Below, piece by piece: positions 56,920 to 64,000 of a stretch of 64,000 nt of DNA. The position numbers and the translations under genes are program-made. Source of the stretch: Negativicutes bacterium (GTDB lineage: Bacteria; Bacillota_C; Negativicutes; Sporomusales_B; JARLHX01); NCBI GenBank assembly GCA_031292035.1, contig JARLHX010000375.1:418095-482094 (forward strand), in the 5' to 3' direction. Below the pieces are notes generated by a model. The model did no database searches, had not been told where the DNA came from, and saw only the letters and a list, made by a program, of their open reading frames with translations. Position 1 is the first letter of the stretch. The number at the start of each line of letters is the position of its first letter.

Positions 56920-58839
56920 CTAGCCTTTGGCGTAATTGAGCAGTCCGCCGCTCAGAACAATGGCTACCTGCCGCGGCGTCAGCGTGTGGGACACAAAGAA
57001 CTCATAATCCCGGGTTAGATTTCGCACCATAATTGTTCCCTGGCATAATGCTTCTGCCGTGTCGGCAATAACCAGTTCATCCTCAACCGCGATCCTGGCA
57101 TAATCTGCCTCGTCTTTAAAAATCAGCGGCGCAATACCAAAATTGACCAAATTTGCCATATGGATGCGCTCGATGCTTTTGGCGATTACCGCCCGCACCC
57201 CTAGGTACATCGGGCACAGGGCGGCATGTTCCCGCGAGGAACCCTGGCCGTAACTCACCCCGGCAACAATCACCGACCCGGTTCCGCTCTTCTTATTGTC
57301 CTTGCAGCGAGGAACAAACTGAGGATCAACATCGCGGAAAATGAACTCGCTCGACATCGGGATGTTGGAACGGTACTTGCTCACCGGTCCGGTGGGTATG
57401 ATGTGGTCTGTTGTTATCTTGTCGCCCACCTTGATGGTGACTCCGGCTCTTAAATCGGCGGGCATCGGCGTGTTGCGGGGCGGCTCGCCAATGTTGGGAC
57501 CGCGAAAAACCTCTACATCGCCGGCTGGCCTGATGACCATGCTGTCATCAATATGAAATCTTGGCGGAAGGACAATTCTTGGCTGGTCCATAGCGAGATC
57601 GCGGGGGTCGGTCAATTTTCCGGTCAAAGCAGTGGCCACGGCAACCTGCGGACTTACAAGACATACTTTCGCATCCTTGGTCCCGCTTCTACCTTCAAAA
57701 TTGCGGTTGTTGGTACGAACTGACACCGATCCCGACGGGGGAGATTGCCCATAGCCGGCGCAGAAACCGCACGATGATTCCAATATTCGAGCCCCGGAAT
57801 CGATAATTGTATTCAGCGCGCCATTTTCGGCGATCATTCGCAGAACCTGCCGACTGCCGGCCACCACGCCGAAACTGATATCCGGCTGAACCCGTTTTCC
57901 CTTAAGCATGCTCGCCACGATCATCAAATCCTGATAAGACGAATTGGTACAGCTGCCGATCAGCACCTGCTGAACTTTCACGCCACCTGCTTCCCTAACT
58001 GTGCACACATTTTCCGGAGAGTGCGGCAAAGCCACGTTGGGTTCGATGGTATCCAGCTCGATCTCGATTATTTCATCATAGCAGGAATCAGCGTCAGGCA
58101 ACACTTCCAGCCAGTCGGCCTCGCGATCTTGGGCTGCGAAAAAGGTCCGCGTCACCTCGTCGCTGGGAAAGACCGACGTTGTTACCCCGAGCTCAGCTCC
58201 CATGTTCGTGATGGTTGAACGTTCGGGGACGGTTAACGCTTTGATTCCTGATCCGCCATATTCCAGGACCTTGCCCACGTTGCCCTTAGTGGTCAACTTT
58301 TTCAATATCTCCAGGATAATGTCTTTGGCTGTCGCCCACGGCCTGAGCTGCCCATTCAAATTAACCCTGACCACTTTGGGATAGGTAAAGTAAAAGGCTC
58401 CGCCGGCCATTGCCACCGCCACATCAAGACCGCCAGCACCGATGGCCAGCATACCCACCGCCCCGCAAGTCGGGGTATGACTGTCCGCCCCGATCAGTGT
58501 CCACCCCGGCCGGCTGAACCGCTCCAGATGGACTTGGTGGCATATCCCGTTTCCCGGTTTGGAAAACAAAATGCCATGCTTTGCGGCGACGGTCTGCAAG
58601 TATAAGTGGTCGTCCGAATTCTCGAACCCCTCTTGCAGCATACAATGATCAACATACGATACCGAAAGCTTGGTCTTCACCTGCGGCAGACCCATCGCCT
58701 CGAACTGTAGATAGGCCATTGTCCCCAGCGGGTCCTGCGTCAATGTCTGGTCGATGGAAATACTTATTTCCGTCCCGGCTTGCATCTTTCCTGAAACCAT
58801 GTGCGACTGAACCAATTTTCCAAAAACGTTTAACCCCAT
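56920..58839 (-). CDS. Aconitase-family hydro-lyase, possibly with altered substrate
   Basis: This iron-sulfur hydratase/isomerase has about 639 aa. The [4Fe-4S] ligands are in IGSCTNSSYQD and SCGFCAGYGQ. The sequence runs along the whole length of the compact bacterial aconitase type (SIDQTLTQDPLGTMAYLQFE, GNGICHQVHLERF, SYGQGSSREHAALCP). Against the pattern I recall for that type, three conserved active-site stretches differ: YVDHCMLQ where YVDHNTLQ is usual, DSHTPTCGAVG where DSHTPTGGGLG is usual, and CGFCAGYGQS where CGPCIGMGQA is usual. A substrate other than citrate is therefore plausible. The ATG at 58839 is best spaced from AGGAG. It is the second gene of the LysR-controlled operon. 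Confidence 0.88.
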   Translation of the reverse strand: MGLNVFGKLVQSHMVSGKMQAGTEISISIDQTLTQDPLGTMAYLQFEAMGLPQVKTKLSVSYVDHCMLQEGFENSDDHLYLQTVAAKHGILFSKPGNGICHQVHLERFSRPGWTLIGADSHTPTCGAVGMLAIGAGGLDVAVAMAGGAFYFTYPKVVRVNLNGQLRPWATAKDIILEILKKLTTKGNVGKVLEYGGSGIKALTVPERSTITNMGAELGVTTSVFPSDEVTRTFFAAQDREADWLEVLPDADSCYDEIIEIELDTIEPNVALPHSPENVCTVREAGGVKVQQVLIGSCTNSSYQDLMIVASMLKGKRVQPDISFGVVAGSRQVLRMIAENGALNTIIDSGARILESSCGFCAGYGQSPPSGSVSVRTNNRNFEGRSGTKDAKVCLVSPQVAVATALTGKLTDPRDLAMDQPRIVLPPRFHIDDSMVIRPAGDVEVFRGPNIGEPPRNTPMPADLRAGVTIKVGDKITTDHIIPTGPVSKYRSNIPMSSEFIFRDVDPQFVPRCKDNKKSGTGSVIVAGVSYGQGSSREHAALCPMYLGVRAVIAKSIERIHMANLVNFGIAPLIFKDEADYARIAVEDELVIADTAEALCQGTIMVRNLTRDYEFFVSHTLTPRQVAIVLSGGLLNYAKG

Positions 58840-58901
58840 ATTTATCCCCACTCCTAAATCACGCCGCCAACGTTTTTATGCCCATTTGGTAATCACAGAC
58901 G

Positions 58902-59888
58902 TTACAGCAGACCACTAGTTCGACCAAAATACTGGGCATTCACAACATCAGCCGGCAACAGGCTTTCGCCGCTGCTTACCTTAACAATGTTCTCAATGCA
59001 GCGTTTGGCCATATTGACGCTGATATCCATCGTGCTGCCGCCCATGTGAGGCGTCACGACGACATTCTGCAGACTCAGCAACGGACTGTTCTTGTCGGCG
59101 GGTTCACGCTCTACCACGTCCATGCCGGCCCCCAAAATACGCTTGCTTGCCAGCGCTTCAACCAGGTCGTCTTCCTTGATAATCTCGCCCCTGGCTGTAT
59201 TAATAATGATCGCCGTAGGTTTCATCAGGGCAATCGTTTCTGTGCGGATCATCTGCCTGGTATTGTCGGCCAGTGGGACATGCAGGCTGATTATGTCCGA
59301 GGTCTGGAGCAGTTCCTCGAACCCGGCATAGCTTACGCCTAATTTTGTTTCGTCTTCCGGGGATAACCGGAATGCATCGTGATACTGCACTTTCGCGCCA
59401 AAGGCTTTCACCTTCTGTGCAACCTGTCGTCCGATGCTGCCAAAGCCAACCAGGCCGACCGTCTTTCCTTCAATCGTGAACAAGGAGCCTACATTAATAC
59501 CTTCCCGCCATTTTCCGGCCAGCACATTGTCATACAAGCGAGGCAGGTTCCGATACACTGCCAGCATCAACAGTACCGCCATCTCAGAAACCGGCGCTGC
59601 ATTCATGCCGGAGGTAATGGCCACCGGGATATTTCTCTTGCCTGCCGCCTTAATGTCGACAGTGTCATACCCCACTCCCCATCTTTGAATCAGTTTAAGA
59701 TTAGGAATGGAATTGATCACCTGCTCTTTCAACTTGAGGGTCCTCAAGATGACATAGTTGGCCTCCTGCAATCGCTCGTATTCACTCTCGCTGGTTATTT
59801 CTCTGATTTCGAATCCGCTCGGAACCGTTTTATATAGCTGCGCTTTGACGGCGGGATCATACGGTCCCACGAGGGCAATCATCTCCAT
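58902..59888 (-). CDS. D-isomer-specific 2-hydroxyacid dehydrogenase
   Basis: This NAD-dependent dehydrogenase of 328 aa oxidises a D-2-hydroxyacid to the 2-oxoacid or does the reverse. The cofactor loop is VGLVGFGSIGRQVAQKVKAF. The catalytic arginine is in INTARGEIIKEDDLVEAL, the glutamate in DVVEREPADKNSP and the histidine in VVVTPHMGGSTM. The ATG at 59888 follows AAGGAGG; a longer frame from 59933 lacks one. It is the first gene of the operon and stands divergent from the LysR gene. The substrate could be D-malate, a citramalate-like acid or a hydroxy-tricarboxylate. Confidence 0.92.
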   Translation of the reverse strand: MEMIALVGPYDPAVKAQLYKTVPSGFEIREITSESEYERLQEANYVILRTLKLKEQVINSIPNLKLIQRWGVGYDTVDIKAAGKRNIPVAITSGMNAAPVSEMAVLLMLAVYRNLPRLYDNVLAGKWREGINVGSLFTIEGKTVGLVGFGSIGRQVAQKVKAFGAKVQYHDAFRLSPEDETKLGVSYAGFEELLQTSDIISLHVPLADNTRQMIRTETIALMKPTAIIINTARGEIIKEDDLVEALASKRILGAGMDVVEREPADKNSPLLSLQNVVVTPHMGGSTMDISVNMAKRCIENIVKVSSGESLLPADVVNAQYFGRTSGLL

Positions 59889-60006
59889 AGGTAATACCTC
59901 CTTTTTTTTGGGGGAATAGAACTCAGCTTTCATTTGACAGAACTGTCTGTCTACTGCTAATTCTATAGCAGGACATTAATGAAAAAAAGTGAATTTATTT
60001 ACTTAT

Positions 60007-60029
60007 AAATAGTAGTATTACGACTATTT
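60007..60029. promoter_or_regulatory. LysR-type operator
   Basis: AAATAGT and ACTATTT form an inverted repeat around AGTATTACG. The same AATAG-AGTATTA-CTATT layout occurs at 46311-46335 before the paralogous LysR gene. It lies between the divergent LysR and dehydrogenase genes. Confidence 0.75.
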
Positions 60030-60050
60030 TAGAGGAGGGAGGGTATCAAG

Positions 60051-60968
60051 ATGTATGTCTTGGGAGTAGAAGCCTTTCTGGCGGTCGTTAGAGCTCAGAA
60101 CGTCAGCCGGGCCGCCGAACAGTTAAACTTAACCCAGTCGGCCCTCAGCAAAAGGCTGCGGGTACTGGAGCAGGAAATAGGCTCTGTCTTGATTGAACGG
60201 GGCAAAGGGTTACGGATGGTACGTCTGACCCCGGCCGGCACCGCCTTCATCGATCTAGCGGAACGTTGGGAAAATGTTTGGCGGGAAACACAACGCCTGA
60301 AATCTCACGGACCGCAGCTTGCGCTCTCGATAGGAACCACAGACAGCCTCAATTACGCCGTCTTTCCCTCACTGTACAGAGCACTTGATGAGCACCGGCC
60401 AAAAATCAGTCTGCGGGTAATCACTTCCCATTCCCAAAATCTTTACGACGCGGTGGAAGGTCGGCAGGTTGATATCGCTTTTGTTCTCCGGGAAAGAGCC
60501 CAGCCCAACGTCGTGATAGAGAAATGCTACACCGAACCGTTGGTAGGTTTGCAAATCGCCGCTATCGGCCGTCATGATTTTAAAGTTGTCCACTCCCGCG
60601 AATTGGACCCCAATTATGAATTATACGTACGCTGGGGTCCAAGCTACGAGCTGTGGCACGACAGCATCTGGGACCCGCTGTGTCCCGGAAGAACATGGCT
60701 TGATACCGCTCAGCTGGTTTTGTCCTTTTTGTCAAAAGCCAATCAGTGGGCCATCGTCCCCCAATCTGTAGCCACAACAGCGCTAACAACAGGCAATTTT
60801 CGTATATTTCAGCTCGCAGAAGCTCCCCCTGAACGCGTTTTCTACAAGCTTACTCACAAATACCCTAAAGCTAGCGCGATGGAAAGTATGGCAATCTTCG
60901 ACCAGTATCTCGCTATTTTACTGCAAAAAGAGTTTAGTCAAAGCGCCACCCAAACAAGAAACGGTTGA
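60051..60968 (+). CDS. LysR-family transcriptional regulator (second of two paralogues)
   Basis: This regulator of 305 aa has the N-terminal winged helix FLAVVRAQNVSRAAEQLNLT then QSALSKRLRVLE and an effector domain that aligns with the paralogue at 46352 throughout (ERGKGLRMVRLTPAGTAFI, ITSHSQNLYDAVEGRQVDIA, YKLTHKYPKASAM). GGAGGGAGGG precedes the ATG. It is divergent from the carboxylate operon and probably activates it when the substrate or an intermediate is present. Confidence 0.94.
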   Translation: MYVLGVEAFLAVVRAQNVSRAAEQLNLTQSALSKRLRVLEQEIGSVLIERGKGLRMVRLTPAGTAFIDLAERWENVWRETQRLKSHGPQLALSIGTTDSLNYAVFPSLYRALDEHRPKISLRVITSHSQNLYDAVEGRQVDIAFVLRERAQPNVVIEKCYTEPLVGLQIAAIGRHDFKVVHSRELDPNYELYVRWGPSYELWHDSIWDPLCPGRTWLDTAQLVLSFLSKANQWAIVPQSVATTALTTGNFRIFQLAEAPPERVFYKLTHKYPKASAMESMAIFDQYLAILLQKEFSQSATQTRNG

Positions 60969-60995
60969 CAATGCTACCCGAACCGGCAAAAAAAG

Positions 60996-61026
60996 AAAAG
61001 GGATACCCTCGCGGTATCCCTCTTTT
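60996..61026. terminator. Bidirectional terminator between LysR and thiC
   Basis: AAAAGGGATACC pairs with GGTATCCCTCTTTT across a 5-nt loop. It ends both the LysR transcript and the convergent thiC transcript. Confidence 0.88.
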
Positions 61027-61043
61027 CCTGTCGCGTCAACTGC

Positions 61044-62345
61044 CTATTTCAGGCAGATGTCCTCGCCATTCAAAATCGCCTTCATGTTTTTCATGGCACA
61101 CATTTTACCGCACATCGTACAGGTGTCCTCGCTCTCGGGTTCCGACTCGTTCCGATATTTTCTGGCCTTGTCCGGATCGATGGCCAGCTCGATCATCCGC
61201 GGAAAGTCAATATCAGCCCTGGCGGCACTCATTTGGTTATCCCAATCCCGGGCTCCCGGTATCCCCTTGGCGATATCGGCGGCATGGGCCGCGATCCGCG
61301 CGGCAATAATACGTTCCTTCATATCATCCAGGTCAGGCAGACGAAGATGTTCGGCCGGCGTGACATAGCAGAGGAAGTCGGCGCCGTTGGCTGCGGCGAT
61401 GGCGCCGCCGATGGCGCTGGTGATGTGATCATAACCGGGAGCAATGTCGGTCACCAGCGGCCCCAGTACATAGAAGGGGGCGCCGTGACACAGCCGCTTC
61501 TGCAGCATCATGTTGCCGGCGATTTCATTGAGCGCCATATGACCAGGCCCCTCGATCATGACCTGGACATTTTTCTCCCAGGCACGTTTGGTCAGCTCTC
61601 CGAGGACAATCAGTTCTTCGATCTGCGCGGCGTCGGTGGAGTCGTTGATCGACCCAGGCCGGCAGGCATCGCCGAGGCTGATGGTTACATCATATTTCTG
61701 GCAAATATCCAGCAGCCGGTCATAGTGTTCGTAGAAAGGGTTTTCCTTGCCGTTTAGTTCCATCCAGGCGAAAAGCAGGGAACCGCCGCGAGAGACGATA
61801 TTGGTCAGGCGCTTGTTCCGTTTTACCTTCTCGGCGGTGGCCCGGTTGAGGCCGCAGTGGATGGTCATGAAATCCACACCATCCTCGGCATGGGTCTCCA
61901 CTACCTTGAAGAATTCCTCAACAGTGATGTCCTTAAGCTCTTTGTCCAGGTGGCCGACAGCGTCGTACATCGGCACCGTTCCCAACATCACCGGACAAGT
62001 CTCAACAAGCCGGCGTCGAAACTCCCTGGTCTTGCCGTAGCAACTCAAATCCATGATAGCCTCGGCTTTGAGTTCGACTGCCCTCATCGCCTTTTCCAAT
62101 TCCAAGTCCACGTCGCAGCAATCTTTGGACACACCCAGATTGACGTTTATTTTCGTTCGTAGTCCGGCTCCGACCCCTTCAGGATTCAAATTCTTGTGAT
62201 TCTTGTTGGCTGGAATAACGATCTGTCCCTCGGCCACCAGTTGACGCAGGCGGTCGACATCCATTTTTTCCTTGGCGGCCACAGCCCGCATTTGCTCGGT
62301 GATGATTCCTTTTCTGGCAGCATCCATTTGGGTTGTAAAACTCAT
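61044..62345 (-). CDS. thiC: Phosphomethylpyrimidine synthase (thiamine pathway)
   Basis: This radical-SAM enzyme of 433 aa turns aminoimidazole ribotide into the thiamine pyrimidine. The C-terminal cluster motif CTMCGKMC (CxxCxxxxC) binds the [4Fe-4S] centre. [56 protein letters not shown] and [20 protein letters not shown] are highly conserved ThiC stretches. GGAGG precedes the ATG. A TPP riboswitch lies directly upstream. Confidence 0.98.
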   Translation of the reverse strand: MSFTTQMDAARKGIITEQMRAVAAKEKMDVDRLRQLVAEGQIVIPANKNHKNLNPEGVGAGLRTKINVNLGVSKDCCDVDLELEKAMRAVELKAEAIMDLSCYGKTREFRRRLVETCPVMLGTVPMYDAVGHLDKELKDITVEEFFKVVETHAEDGVDFMTIHCGLNRATAEKVKRNKRLTNIVSRGGSLLFAWMELNGKENPFYEHYDRLLDICQKYDVTISLGDACRPGSINDSTDAAQIEELIVLGELTKRAWEKNVQVMIEGPGHMALNEIAGNMMLQKRLCHGAPFYVLGPLVTDIAPGYDHITSAIGGAIAAANGADFLCYVTPAEHLRLPDLDDMKERIIAARIAAHAADIAKGIPGARDWDNQMSAARADIDFPRMIELAIDPDKARKYRNESEPESEDTCTMCGKMCAMKNMKAILNGEDICLK

Positions 62346-62407
62346 TCAAATCGCCTCCTATAAAAATTAAAAGAAGCAAACGTAGTAAAGCTTGCTCCCT
62401 AAAATCC

Positions 62408-62488
62408 AGCTTCCCTACGGTGGTACTAACCACGTCAGGTTCCAAGGGTCGGATGTTAATCCTCTCAGCCCGGAGGGGCACCCCTAGC
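62408..62488 (-). promoter_or_regulatory. TPP riboswitch upstream of thiC
   Basis: The minus strand reads GGGGTGCCCC, then GGGCTGAGAGG, ACCCTTGGAACCTGA and finally GTAGGGAAG. These are the conserved blocks of the thiamine pyrophosphate aptamer in the right order. It should lower thiC expression when TPP is plentiful. Confidence 0.97.
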
Positions 62489-62588
62489 AAACTATTCATT
62501 TTGCTTCCAATGTTGATTGTATTCCTGCCTGAACAAAATGTAAAGTGAATTAAATGTTCCTAATTCTCTGGCGCCTGATCGCCGAACT

Positions 62589-62622
62589 ATAGGAGGGAGT
62601 GCTTTTGGGGCCCCCCTCCTAT
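62589..62622 (-). terminator. Hairpin after the chemoreceptor gene
   Basis: ATAGGAGGG pairs exactly with CCCTCCTAT, with GGGGCCCC in the loop region. It lies just after the receptor stop codon; no long T-run follows. Confidence 0.6.
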
Positions 62623-62635
62623 AAATGACTCGGAT

Positions 62636-64000
62636 TTAGACCCTGAATTTGGCCACTGCAGCCTGCAGGTCGCCGGCCAGTTTGGCCAGACCCTGGCTGG
62701 ATGAGGCAATCTCCTCCATCGATGCCGACTGCTCTTCGGTCGCTGCCGATACCATCTGCGCCTCGGCGGCGTTTTCCCGGCTCACCTTGTCGACGTCCTG
62801 GATGGAGCTGACCAGCGTCTGACTGGCAGACGCCATCTGTTCCATCGACTCGGAGATATCTTTGATCTGGGTCGACAGCTGAATAACCGACCCGGCAATC
62901 TTCCGGAAGGTTTCCCCGGCGGTGTTGACTACCGTCACCCCAGCCTTGACTCCTGACGTGCCCGCCTGGGTGGCAACCACCGCCTGATCCATGTTGGTCT
63001 GGTTCCGCCGGATCAGGGCCTCGATCTGCTGGGCGGCCTGATTGGACTGTTCGGCCAATTTCCTCACTTCTTCGGCCACTACGGCAAAACCCCGGCCGTG
63101 TTCGCCCGCCCGGGCGGCTTCGATGGCGGCGTTGAGGGCAAGGAGGTTGGTCTGCCCGGCGATGGTGGCGATGAGGGTGACAATTTCGCTGATTTCCTGC
63201 GAGCCGTGAGCCAGTTCGGCGATGGCGCTTTGCACCGCTTCTGAGCCCTGTCCGATCTGGGTCATCTGCCCGATGGCTTCTTCTACCGCCCGCCGCCCCT
63301 GTTCGGCTTCCTGGGAGGTGCTGCCGGCGATCCCCGAGACCTCCCGCGCGGTGGCTGTGATCTGCTCGGTGCTGGCCGACATTTCTTCAGCCACTTCGGT
63401 GATCTTGTTGGCTGCAGCCGCCTGTTTATCGGTGCCTTGGGCGATTTCGGTAATCGAGCCGGCCACCTGGTTGGCGGCGTCGGCAGACTGCTGGGCGCTG
63501 GCGGTAAGTTCTTCGGCCGCGGCGGCGACCTGGTCGGCCTGGGACTGCACCTGGGTGACGAGACCTCTCAGGTTGGTCCGCATTTGACGGAAGCCCCCAG
63601 CCAATTGGCCGATTTCATCTTCGGAATGCACCTTGGCCTCGCGTTCGCGAAAATCGCCCTGGGTCAAGAGCAGGCATTCGTCGCGGATGAGCGCGATGGG
63701 TTTGGCGAACCGCCGGCTGATGACGACGATGAAGACCATCGCCAAGAGAAGGAGTACCAGCGAGATGCTGAGGGCCGTTTTGCCAAGAGTGGCCGCTTCG
63801 CGGGTCACTTCAGCCTCTGGTGCGGAGACGATCATAATCCAGCGCTGACCGCCCGGCAGATCAATAGGTGTATATACTGCCACCCGGGAAACGCCATCGA
63901 CAAAGACATATTTGCCCTGGGCCTGCTTGCCTGATTCGGAGACCTTCTTGAAAAGAGCGATGATACGGTCGTCCAGCTCGGTTTCCTTGAGCTTCAGGTC
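62636..64000 (-). CDS. Methyl-accepting chemotaxis protein, 5' end outside window
   Basis: This chemoreceptor has at least 454 codons in the window, open to the right edge. It begins in the extracytoplasmic sensor, which looks Cache-like ([20 protein letters not shown] and [12 protein letters not shown]), followed by one membrane helix ([20 protein letters not shown]), a HAMP domain and a long signalling coiled coil. The tip shows [20 protein letters not shown] then [20 protein letters not shown], the most conserved part of the family. The apparent start at 63883 is an internal GTG. It probably feeds a CheA/CheY system; the ligand is unknown. Confidence 0.97.
   Translation of the reverse strand, partial: DLKLKETELDDRIIALFKKVSESGKQAQGKYVFVDGVSRVAVYTPIDLPGGQRWIMIVSAPEAEVTREAATLGKTALSISLVLLLLAMVFIVVISRRFAKPIALIRDECLLLTQGDFREREAKVHSEDEIGQLAGGFRQMRTNLRGLVTQVQSQADQVAAAAEELTASAQQSADAANQVAGSITEIAQGTDKQAAAANKITEVAEEMSASTEQITATAREVSGIAGSTSQEAEQGRRAVEEAIGQMTQIGQGSEAVQSAIAELAHGSQEISEIVTLIATIAGQTNLLALNAAIEAARAGEHGRGFAVVAEEVRKLAEQSNQAAQQIEALIRRNQTNMDQAVVATQAGTSGVKAGVTVVNTAGETFRKIAGSVIQLSTQIKDISESMEQMASASQTLVSSIQDVDKVSRENAAEAQMVSAATEEQSASMEEIASSSQGLAKLAGDLQAAVAKFRV

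Overview
The window looks like chromosome from an anaerobic Negativicutes bacterium, most likely a member of the Sporomusaceae (Sporomusa or Pelosinus-like). That is an inference from several observations: Firmicutes regulation (a T-box on leuS, a LevR-type sigma-54 activator, a TPP riboswitch on thiC), split competence genes, and a metabolism built on DMSO-reductase-family enzymes, a tungsten aldehyde:ferredoxin oxidoreductase, biotin-type carboxyltransferase and CoA-transferase. I saw no rRNA, tRNA, CRISPR array or intact transposase. Base composition is mostly moderate, with clearly GC-richer islands at the second dmsAB pair (30.3-33.4 kb) and at purC (47.7-48.6 kb).

Layout. 1-1646: comEC, running off the left edge. 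1960-10274: a mannose-family PTS operon (EIIA, EIIB, EIIC, EIID, dehydrogenase, class II aldolase, HAD phosphatase) read leftward from a near-perfect sigma-54 promoter, with its LevR activator at the end. 10431-15189: a torD-dmsA-dmsB-dmsC respiratory operon. 15597-18372: a carboxyltransferase and a class III CoA-transferase behind an unusual leader. 18886-21144: two paralogous DUF362 proteins behind a MerR-type promoter. 21538-25884: a MoaD-like protein, an AOR and a GAF/PAS sigma-54 activator forming a self-contained circuit. 26023-29552: comEA and leuS with its T-box. 29625-30017: a small unknown gene whose 3' end recurs four more times in the window. 30349-33391: a second dmsAB pair without Tat signal, anchor or chaperone.

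34006-39202 is an operon ccdA-tlpA-msrAB followed by a YesN/YesM-type two-component pair: an extracytoplasmic methionine-sulfoxide repair system with its own likely sensor. A secreted rhodanese gene next door shares a 41-bp promoter element with it. 40207-42840 is a TetR-led redox cluster (DsrE-like, tautomerase, nitroreductase, iron-sulfur flavoprotein). 43660-47239 holds an ACS-type transporter, a DapA-family aldolase and a divergent LysR regulator. 48866-54228 is a decaying reductase cluster (SDR, RibD-like, cupin, aldo/keto reductases, carboxymuconolactone decarboxylase family) read from a second MerR-type promoter; it holds a flavodoxin gene truncated against a cupin remnant and an aldo/keto reductase gene with an internal deletion. 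54661-60968 is a LysR-controlled operon (D-2-hydroxyacid dehydrogenase, divergent aconitase-family enzyme, DASS anion transporter, RraA-type aldolase/decarboxylase) that reads as a complete route from an imported di- or tricarboxylate to pyruvate. 61044-62488 is thiC with a TPP riboswitch, and 62636-64000 is a chemoreceptor running off the right edge.

The items most worth pursuing are the carboxylate operon at 54.6-61 kb, the shared motif joining the MsrAB/CcdA/TlpA operon to a secreted rhodanese, and the five-copy gene-tail repeat. All functional assignments come from reading the sequence by eye; no database search or folding programme was run.
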